DNA of 64,000 nucleotides from Paenibacillus sp. Root444D2. GTDB lineage: Bacteria; Bacillota; Bacilli; Paenibacillales; NBRC-103111. Below, piece after piece: positions 58,471 through 64,000 of this stretch. The translations under genes and the position numbers were made by a program. The notes below the pieces were generated by a model. The model ran no database searches and was not told the DNA's origin. It worked only from the letters and a program-made list of their open reading frames with translations. The stretch is taken from positions 64,840 through 128,839 of the forward strand of contig NZ_LMEO01000001.1 of the NCBI RefSeq assembly GCF_001426375.1, given 5' to 3'. Positions within the stretch are counted from its first letter, which is position 1, and the number at the start of each line of letters is the position of its first letter.

Positions 58471-58887
58471 TTATTTAAAATTAGATATCAGCTGTTGCAA
58501 GGAAACGTTTGACAATTTTTGTTCCATCGCGGTTTGAGCATCGCGCATTTCTGCACGAAGGGCTGATTCAATATTTCTCCCTACCGTACAATTGGGGTTA
58601 GGATGGTTGTGGAAATTAAACAATTCCCCATTCTCGATCACTTTCACTGCCCGGTATACATCAAGTAATGTAATTTGATCTGTATCCTTACACAGCGAAG
58701 TTCCGCCAACTCCAGCACGTACTTCAACGAGTCCTGCCTTCTTCAGCATCCCAATAATTTTGCGAATGATGACAGGATTCGTATTCACGCTGCCAGCTAT
58801 GAAATCACCTGTACATTCCGTTGGAATTGTCGCAATTAACGACAGGATATGAACAGCTATCGAAAAGCGACTGCTAATCTGTTTCAT
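58471..58887 (-). CDS. Rrf2-family transcriptional regulator
   Basis: Winged-helix regulator of 138 residues. Motifs SSRFSIAVHILSLIATIPTE, TNPVIIRKIIGMLKKAGLVE, RAGVGGTSLCKDTDQITLLD, FHNHPNPNCTVGRNIESALR are standard for the YwnA-like Rrf2 branch without an Fe-S cluster; two Cys remain that could act as thiol sensors. ATG 58887 has GGTGA ahead. It precedes the QorB-like gene, and both carry the same operator, so repression of itself and of that gene is likely. Confidence 0.9.
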   Translation of the reverse strand: MKQISSRFSIAVHILSLIATIPTECTGDFIAGSVNTNPVIIRKIIGMLKKAGLVEVRAGVGGTSLCKDTDQITLLDVYRAVKVIENGELFNFHNHPNPNCTVGRNIESALRAEMRDAQTAMEQKLSNVSLQQLISNFK

Positions 58888-58902
58888 TCATCATCACCTA
58901 CT

Positions 58903-58927
58903 CGTTGTAACCAGTATAGTTCTAACC
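58903..58927. promoter_or_regulatory. Rrf2-type operator upstream of the Rrf2 gene
   Basis: GTTGTAAC-N7-GTTCTAAC on the plus strand, 17-41 bases upstream of the Rrf2 ATG. Same architecture as 58412-58436, and 20 of 25 positions agree when one copy is inverted. Confidence 0.65.
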
Positions 58928-58958
58928 AGTTTCAAAGTCAAGCTTGTTGTCATTTCAG

Positions 58959-59315
58959 TTAAATCGTTTTGTTCGTTCTATGTTCCAGAATACGTTCTTT
59001 GATTTCCAGAGGATCCTCAATTTGGAAAACAACTTTTCCAAATTGATGATTATTTAATTCAAGGATGACGACATCCTTATGATTCTCATAGGAAATGAAA
59101 CACCATCTATCTCCGATCAGAAAACGTCCTTCTCTAATATCAGCGATTGAAGTACCTACTCTAATTTGAAACATGGATAACTTAAAGTCATCTATTGAAA
59201 CATTCATTATATCCGAATACGGAATTTCAACACGTTGTTTCAAAGCCGCAGCACTTGTCAATCCCGAGAGATGAAGAATAAGTGCATCATTCGAAAATTC
59301 AATTGTTCTAGCCAT
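58959..59315 (-). CDS. Conserved-looking hypothetical protein (PH-like beta fold?)
   Basis: 118 residues from ATG 59315 (GCGGAGGTAATCA upstream). Sequence is beta-strand rich: MARTIEFSNDALILHLSGLT, RVEIPYSDIMNVSIDDFKLS, EGRFLIGDRWCFISYENHKD, VVILELNNHQFGKVVFQIED. The pattern of alternating strands ending in an ELNN..VVF..EDP helix resembles bacterial PH-like proteins seen in Bacilli. Function unknown. Monocistronic. Confidence 0.75.
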   Translation of the reverse strand: MARTIEFSNDALILHLSGLTSAAALKQRVEIPYSDIMNVSIDDFKLSMFQIRVGTSIADIREGRFLIGDRWCFISYENHKDVVILELNNHQFGKVVFQIEDPLEIKERILEHRTNKTI

Positions 59316-59440
59316 ATTGATTACCTCCGCTTTATATTTTAGATTTTCTTGTGGAAACACCTATAGTACGACTGAGTATGAAAAATCGTTCACATATTTT
59401 ATAAATAATTTAGGGATTGTGGCTCATGATTATGTTTGTT

Positions 59441-59473
59441 AAAAAGAAAAAGAACTCCTTTCGGAGTTCTTCT
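59441..59473 (-). terminator. Orphan terminator AAGAACTCC-tttc-GGAGTTCTT
   Basis: Perfect 9-bp stem; on the minus strand it is followed by TTTTCTTTTT. No gene immediately upstream on that strand was found, so it may remain from a lost gene. Confidence 0.65.
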
Positions 59474-59782
59474 TGACGGTGAATTGATTGATGGTACTTA
59501 TGCCTTGATCCTTACTTGGCTTGGTCTATACCTCATCCATTATTGCAGTACAAGTACTACACTAAGTGTTTGCGGCACATCTCCTCGCTTCTATACGGAT
59601 TCAAAAACAACTTCCCTGGTATTTATCTCGTTGAATGTACAACGGAACCACACCTCTCTTGTTTCACCGTCATAAGTATTATGGCTTATCGGAATCAAAT
59701 TATTCACGTTCATTTTATAAAAAGAGTTTATGCACCGCTGTTGATTATTCATTAATGTATGTAGTTCTCAAGGTGCTCCATC
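59474..59782. other. Gene-free interval
   Basis: No frame with a ribosome site and protein-like composition on either strand. A minus-strand stretch of about 40 codons ending at 59592 is open but has no start codon and no recognisable similarity. With the orphan terminator at 59441 this suggests a decayed gene. Confidence 0.5.
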
Positions 59783-60313
59783 CTATGTTGCTGCAGTAAG
59801 GTCCAATCTCCAGTCGTTGCATCTCATAAAGCTCCCGGGAGGGTACTCGAAGCTGCACTCGGCGTTGAACGTGAAGTCTAGTTTCCGGCAAATGGCATTA
59901 GATGCGGGGTTGTCGACCGACGGGAACGCGTGAATGTACCTGTTCTTCTGTTCCGCTCTTGCACTGGCAACAGCCGCCGCAGTTGCCGCGCTTGCTATAC
60001 CTCTGCCTTGGTAAGTTGGCAGAACCCCCCAACCGATCTCATAAACGGTCTCTTCCTGCCAGACACGTTCCCAGTACCCAATGTTGCCGACCTTTTCTAA
60101 TTCCGGAAGCAGGACGATGCTGAACATCCGGCCATTCCCCCTTCCTCCAATCTCGACGTAACGTTTGTGGCGCGCCAGAATTTGTTCTTCCGTCTCCGGA
60201 CCACCCAAGTGCTCCAACATCTCAGGTGCATTCATGCGATACAACAATGCAAGATCCGACTCTGCCCATGGCTCGATCCGCACCTTTGAATCGTTCGTTC
60301 GATTTAGCATCAT
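59783..60313 (-). CDS. GNAT-family N-acetyltransferase
   Basis: Acetyl-CoA-dependent acetyltransferase of 176 residues. TAGGAGTGATA precedes tandem ATGs at 60313 and 60310. Motif A: YEIGWGVLPTYQGRGIASAA (Q/RxxGxA acetyl-CoA loop); then HAFPSVDNPASNAICRKLDF, the RimJ/RimL-like C-terminal block. The substrate is unknown. Small single-gene unit. Confidence 0.88.
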   Translation of the reverse strand: MMLNRTNDSKVRIEPWAESDLALLYRMNAPEMLEHLGGPETEEQILARHKRYVEIGGRGNGRMFSIVLLPELEKVGNIGYWERVWQEETVYEIGWGVLPTYQGRGIASAATAAAVASARAEQKNRYIHAFPSVDNPASNAICRKLDFTFNAECSFEYPPGSFMRCNDWRLDLTAAT

Positions 60314-60381
60314 TATCACTCCTAGTAAGGATATCATGTCATAATTAGTTCTCTTTCATTGTACCAGAAATTGAAAACAGC

Positions 60382-60407
60382 CGTAGTCCTCTAATGGAGG
60401 CCCTACG
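60382..60407 (-). terminator. Hairpin after the six-helix membrane protein gene
   Basis: CGTAG-t-CCTC / GAGG-cc-CTACG, followed on the minus strand by GCTGTTTTCAAT. Eighteen bases past the stop at 60425. Confidence 0.5.
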
Positions 60408-60424
60408 ACTATCGGACTAACTAT

Positions 60425-61012
60425 TTACGTATTCATAACATCAGAAGCACGATTCACTGATTTCACAGTTGATGTGTTTAATTTGTTTGCCCAGATGCTG
60501 TATCCCATCCCTACGTAAGTTAATCCCCAGAAGAAGGCAAACCATTTATTATCTGCCACTGGAATGACCATGGAGAGAATCATAAGCAAGAATAATCCGG
60601 GAACCCAGCGCGGAAACACTTTAGCCCGGAATGTCAATATCACGAATAACAAGGTGCCGCCCATGAAACCAAGCATGCCAAACATTCTAGAGATGTTAAC
60701 TAAAGTACTCTCTGGCATGACCGCTTCCGCCCCGCCTGCTGCAAATTGGGACCACAGCATCGCAGTCGTTAAAATGTTCCCCACAATGATAAAAAGTGTC
60801 GTAATGAATCCGGTGACTCCCGTTTCACGCGATTGTACCATATAGGTGACGATCGTCCCGACTGACATTAAAATACAAGCAATCAAGCCCGTTGTCAGCT
60901 CTTGCGTGCTGTCTGTCCCCCAAATAATTGAAGCTGGTGTCATTCCCATTCGTGTAATCCCTGCCAGGATACAGATCATGCCTAACCATTTGATAATTTG
61001 CTTCTCATTCAT
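60425..61012 (-). CDS. Hypothetical six-helix membrane protein
   Basis: 195 residues, six hydrophobic segments (IIKWLGMICILAGITRMGMT, LIACILMSVGTIVTYMV, GFITTLFIIVGNILTTAMLW, FGMLGFMGGTLLFVILTF, GLFLLMILSMVIPV, FAFFWGLTYVGMGYSIWANK). GAGGATGAGGTAAA precedes ATG 61012. It is divergent from the NarL-type kinase (61246), whose promoter region holds phased GGGAA repeats, and may be a target of that system. No family recognised. Confidence 0.7.
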   Translation of the reverse strand: MNEKQIIKWLGMICILAGITRMGMTPASIIWGTDSTQELTTGLIACILMSVGTIVTYMVQSRETGVTGFITTLFIIVGNILTTAMLWSQFAAGGAEAVMPESTLVNISRMFGMLGFMGGTLLFVILTFRAKVFPRWVPGLFLLMILSMVIPVADNKWFAFFWGLTYVGMGYSIWANKLNTSTVKSVNRASDVMNT

Positions 61013-61068
61013 TTTACCTCATCCTCCAAAATCGAATTTGTGCTTCTCTGCTATTTAGATTACACGGT

Positions 61069-61163
61069 GGGAAATCACAGAATACAGAGCAGAGACTCCC
61101 GACTTTTCGGGAACTTTTAGATTTTTTTTGGGAATACACAGGATAGTCAATGGGAAATTATCC
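61069..61163. promoter_or_regulatory. Phased GGGAA direct repeats between divergent genes
   Basis: GGGAAATCACAG (61069), GGGAACTTTTAG (61109), GGGAATACACAG (61130) and GGGAAATTATCC (61152). Intervals of 40, 21 and 22 bp put the copies on about the same face of the helix. Candidate binding array for the NarL-type response regulator encoded at 63442. Confidence 0.45.
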
Positions 61164-61245
61164 TATTACTATTTTCATGAAGCCAGGGATCAAGCTATAA
61201 TTAGTTGAATAAGGAATCAAATAGGAACGCGATTGGGGAATGTCG

Positions 61246-63393
61246 ATGGAGATTGTCAAAGGAAGTAATCCGGAAGTGCGAAGTGTACGAAAATCAGCTT
61301 GGAGAATGTTGATCTTGCAGCTGTTTGTGCTTGTTTTCAGCTTGATAACTGTCGCGATGTATATAGGAAGCATTCCGAAGTATTATACGGCTTTGGTACA
61401 AACATGTATTGTCCAAGGGTGCGGCATACTAGTCCCTGCCATGCCTTTGCCCGAACAGGGACTAAGCTTAGAAAGCTATGCTCTAATGTTTGTGCTCATT
61501 GACTGCGTCTTTACGTTTGTATTTTACTCCACTTCTGCTATTGTACTGTGGAAAGGTTTTCGAGAACCGATGGGACTGCTTGCAGCTCTAGCTATGGTTT
61601 CTTTTGGTACGTCATTCCCCTCACTGGTCATGGTTGCCTCTGATGGTTCTACACTCGTCCACAACTGGTTTATGTTTGTATCCATGTTTGGATGGGTTTC
61701 ATTGTCTCTATTTTTCTTTCTTTTTCCTGACGGAATGTTCGTGCCGAGATGGACTCGTTCTGTTTTTGGTCTGATTGTGTTCGTTGATGTATTAAATTTC
61801 TTCTTTGAAGGAAATGTGTGGAATTCCGTTCATATTCCCCCATTCCTTCAACTATTCTGGTATGGGGGATCAACGCTCATACTCATCTATTCACAAGTTC
61901 ACCGTTTCCGCAAAGTGTCCTCGCCAGCCCAGCGGCAGCAAACCAAATGGGTGGTGTTTGGGGTTTCGATCGGACTCGTCGGATTCGTTGGGATGAGCGC
62001 TTTATTTGACCCCAGTCTCAACGACGGTACAGCTATGACTTACGTTTATTTGAACGCCATTTTAAACCTCTCCTTAACCGCAATTCCCATTACGCTAATG
62101 ATTGCGATTTTGCGGCAGAGGCTGTGGAACATCGACCCGCTCGTTAATCGGACGCTTGTCTATGCTGCCCTATCCATCTGTGTTGTGCTACTGTACACAC
62201 TGGCTATTCTTTATTTAAGCCGTTTATTTCAAACCCGGGATAACTATATCGTATCCCTTTTGGCCACAGCTGTAGTTGCAGTAGCGTTCGCTCCATTAAA
62301 AGAATGGCTGCAGCGCCAAATTAACCGGCTTATGAAAGGTCGACATGATGACCCGTATGCGGTTCTTTTAGAGCTCGGCAATCAATTCATTCAGCCGCTA
62401 GCCCCGGAAGACATGCTTGATGCCGTCGTTAAGACAGTGAAAGATGCTTTACGCCTCCCTTATACCGGTATCTCTATTGGTGTTGGTGGTCAGGACACTT
62501 TAGTTGCTTCTGCCGGTGAGCCTCTTAATGACCTTCATGCAATGCCTATTATTCATAGGGGAGAAGAGCTTGGCATGCTCCACATTGCAAGTAGATCGCC
62601 TGGAGAAACATTTACCTTAGAAGATAGTAAGTTTCTAGATGTCCTACTACGGCAAGCAGGACCGATCGTTGAAAATGTAAACATGACGCTGGGCATGAAG
62701 CTGCTGGCTCAAGACTTGCAGGAGTCGCGGGAGAAACTGGTATTAGCCCGTGAAGAAGAACGCCGGCAAATTCGCAAGAATTTACACGACGATCTGGCGC
62801 CGAGACTGGCCGCGCTTGCTCTAAACGCAGCGACGGCTCAGAAATACGTCGTCAAGCAGCCCGATACCGCCATCGAGATGCTGGCGGATTTGCGGCAAGT
62901 CATTCGATCCACGGTGGATGAAATCCGCACCTTGGTCCATGACTTGCGCCCGCCTACGCTGGATGAGCTGGGGTTGATTGGGGCGATCCAAGAGCGGATC
63001 GCCCTGCTGTCCAAGCCTGCAATGCTGCTTGCGGATGAAGCGGGAGCAGCTCCACTGAACGTGGAGCTGCAAGCGCCACAGCCCTTGCCCTCTCTGCCTG
63101 CAGCGGTGGAGGTGGCCGTGTATAGAATCGTTACCGAGTCCCTTGTTAACGTCATTAAACATGCCAAAGCTACCTCCTGTGCCATCCGGTTGGACGTCTC
63201 CTCTTCCCACCAGCTGCGGGTGGAAATAACGGATAATGGCACAGCTCTCCCCTCTCGGCCAGGGATTTCGGGCAGTAAAGGCGGCATTGGCCTTGTCTCC
63301 ATTCGGGAAAGGGCTGCTGAATTGGGTGGACACTGCACAATAGAGAGGCTTGAAAACCGGGGCACAAGAGTTTTGGCTGTGCTGCCGCTGTAA
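61246..63393 (+). CDS. NarL-type sensor histidine kinase with polytopic sensor and GAF-like domain
   Basis: Membrane kinase of 715 residues. ATG 61246 lies six bases after TGGGGA; an in-frame ATG at 61240 abuts that site. An N-terminal half with about eight membrane segments (to about 350), a GAF-like stretch about 375-490 (DMLDAVVKTVKDALRLPYTG), then HisKA_3: EERRQIRKNLHDDLAPRLAA with phospho-acceptor His, and HATPase (YRIVTESLVNVIKHAKATSC, SKGGIGLVSIRERAAELGG). The layout recalls ComP and related quorum or stress sensors. Paired with the response regulator that starts 48 bases downstream. The last third is more GC-rich than the sensor half. Confidence 0.9.
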   Translation: MEIVKGSNPEVRSVRKSAWRMLILQLFVLVFSLITVAMYIGSIPKYYTALVQTCIVQGCGILVPAMPLPEQGLSLESYALMFVLIDCVFTFVFYSTSAIVLWKGFREPMGLLAALAMVSFGTSFPSLVMVASDGSTLVHNWFMFVSMFGWVSLSLFFFLFPDGMFVPRWTRSVFGLIVFVDVLNFFFEGNVWNSVHIPPFLQLFWYGGSTLILIYSQVHRFRKVSSPAQRQQTKWVVFGVSIGLVGFVGMSALFDPSLNDGTAMTYVYLNAILNLSLTAIPITLMIAILRQRLWNIDPLVNRTLVYAALSICVVLLYTLAILYLSRLFQTRDNYIVSLLATAVVAVAFAPLKEWLQRQINRLMKGRHDDPYAVLLELGNQFIQPLAPEDMLDAVVKTVKDALRLPYTGISIGVGGQDTLVASAGEPLNDLHAMPIIHRGEELGMLHIASRSPGETFTLEDSKFLDVLLRQAGPIVENVNMTLGMKLLAQDLQESREKLVLAREEERRQIRKNLHDDLAPRLAALALNAATAQKYVVKQPDTAIEMLADLRQVIRSTVDEIRTLVHDLRPPTLDELGLIGAIQERIALLSKPAMLLADEAGAAPLNVELQAPQPLPSLPAAVEVAVYRIVTESLVNVIKHAKATSCAIRLDVSSSHQLRVEITDNGTALPSRPGISGSKGGIGLVSIRERAAELGGHCTIERLENRGTRVLAVLPL

Positions 63394-63441
63394 GAGTTGG
63401 TGTCGAGAGATTTGAAACTTGAAGGAGATTGATGATTAAAC

Positions 63442-64000
63442 ATGAAGATCATAATCGCAGATGACCATCCGATATTTCGCAGTGGAGTCAGAAATTTGCT
63501 AAAAACGACAGAAGATTTGGAAGTTGTTGGAGAAGCTTCCACTGGAGATGAAGCTTTGAAGCTGGCGGAACAATACCAGCCAGATTTGATTTTGATGGAT
63601 ATTCGCATGCCAGGACTGAATGGGATCGAGGCCACGCGGTTGATTAAAGAGAAATATCCAAATATCGAGGTGTTAATCCTTACCATGTTCCGGGACGATC
63701 AGTCAGTCTTTACTGCTATGCGTGTCGGGGCCAAGGGCTACGTGCTGAAGGACGCGGATGAAGTTGAGCTGATGCAGTCGATCCGCATGGTTGGCAGTGG
63801 CGGAGCTGTATTTAGCTCGGATATCGCGGCACGGATGATGCATTACTTTTCGGCGCCGAAGCTGGTGAACACCGTGGAACACCCTGCTTTGGCCGAGCTG
63901 TCCAAGCGAGAGATGGAGATATTGGAGCGTATCGCTGAAGGGGACACCAACGCTCAAATCGCCACGCGCTTGCATATTAGTTCTAAGACCGTAGCCAACA
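63442..64000 (+). CDS. NarL/LuxR-family response regulator (partial, 3' end outside window)
   Basis: Response regulator, 186 codons visible. ATG 63442 follows AAGGAGAT at about 13 bases, a longer spacing than usual; no other start is in frame. Receiver: IIIADDHPIFRSGVRNLLK with D7/D8, phospho-acceptor D53 (LILMDIRMPGLNG), Lys in GYVLKDADE. LuxR helix-turn-helix begins LSKREMEILERIAEGDTNAQ and is cut at ISSKTVAN by the window edge. Cognate of the kinase at 61246. Confidence 0.93.
   Translation, partial: MKIIIADDHPIFRSGVRNLLKTTEDLEVVGEASTGDEALKLAEQYQPDLILMDIRMPGLNGIEATRLIKEKYPNIEVLILTMFRDDQSVFTAMRVGAKGYVLKDADEVELMQSIRMVGSGGAVFSSDIAARMMHYFSAPKLVNTVEHPALAELSKREMEILERIAEGDTNAQIATRLHISSKTVAN

Noticed and set aside
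59436-59755. Two overlapping 79-codon plus-strand frames
   Set aside because: No ribosome sites, overlap with the orphan terminator, unnatural composition.

Overview
The window looks like a chromosomal segment of an endospore-forming, low-to-mid-GC Firmicute of the Paenibacillus type. The evidence is strong AAGGAGG ribosome sites with frequent GTG/TTG starts, a gerA-gerB-gerC germination operon, a KinB-like membrane kinase, an IspA-type intracellular protease, a YesM/YesN pair beside an Lpl-type sugar ABC transporter, and a des-desK-desR desaturase operon. No rRNA, tRNA, CRISPR array, prophage or intact insertion sequence was seen.

Layout. 1-6.7 kb: a secreted GH5 glycoside hydrolase (cut by the window edge) with two CcpA-type cre sites, a 1232-residue secreted multi-domain carbohydrate-active protein, a decayed nitroreductase fragment and a TetR regulator. 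7-11.3 kb: small redox genes (FMN reductase, PRISE-like SDR, HxlR regulator, luciferase-like monooxygenase) and a hotdog thioesterase. 11.3-19.6 kb: a hairpin-array repeat, then an LplB-LplC-LipO ABC importer with a phytanoyl-CoA dioxygenase, divergent from its YesM/YesN two-component system. 19.7-24.1 kb: MATE-like transporter, aldo/keto reductase, PhnA, an unknown small protein and a second FMN reductase. 24.1-29.5 kb: a lipid block with des-desK-desR (with a recognisable DesR promoter), an MLTR/MmyB-type regulator and a divergent fabF whose core is abnormally GC-rich. 29.6-35.3 kb: the ger operon and a KinB-like kinase. 35.4-36.1 kb: IS1182 transposase remnant and a second hairpin array.

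36.1-41.7 kb: DinB protein, a small 54-residue ORF, an endonuclease I-type nuclease overlapping ispA, and upstream of them a 32-residue holin-like toxin preceded by a cyclic-di-GMP-I (GEMM-I) riboswitch on the same strand; then an AlaX-type editing protein, a ThuA-like protein and a truncated SDR start. 41.7-49 kb: a methyltransferase and a second CUT1 ABC operon (binding protein, two permeases, PLP enzyme, GntR/LacI-type regulator, second phytanoyl-CoA dioxygenase). 49.3-55 kb: glyoxalase-like protein, ComFB, DinB-like and DUF6463-like proteins, an ArsA ATPase with a MarR regulator sharing three operators, and a cardiolipin synthase. 55-64 kb: RidA, HemD-like protein, an NmrA/QorB-type oxidoreductase with an Rrf2 regulator sharing a paired-box operator, several unknown proteins, a GNAT acetyltransferase and a NarL-type kinase/response-regulator pair (the regulator runs off the right edge).

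The observations most worth following are the c-di-GMP riboswitch plus holin-like toxin arrangement at 39.2-39.5 kb, the two hairpin arrays (11.3 and 35.8 kb) that share internal spacing but not sequence, the operator sets that pair regulators with targets, and the GC-rich core of fabF. All calls rest on reading the sequence; no database search was run.
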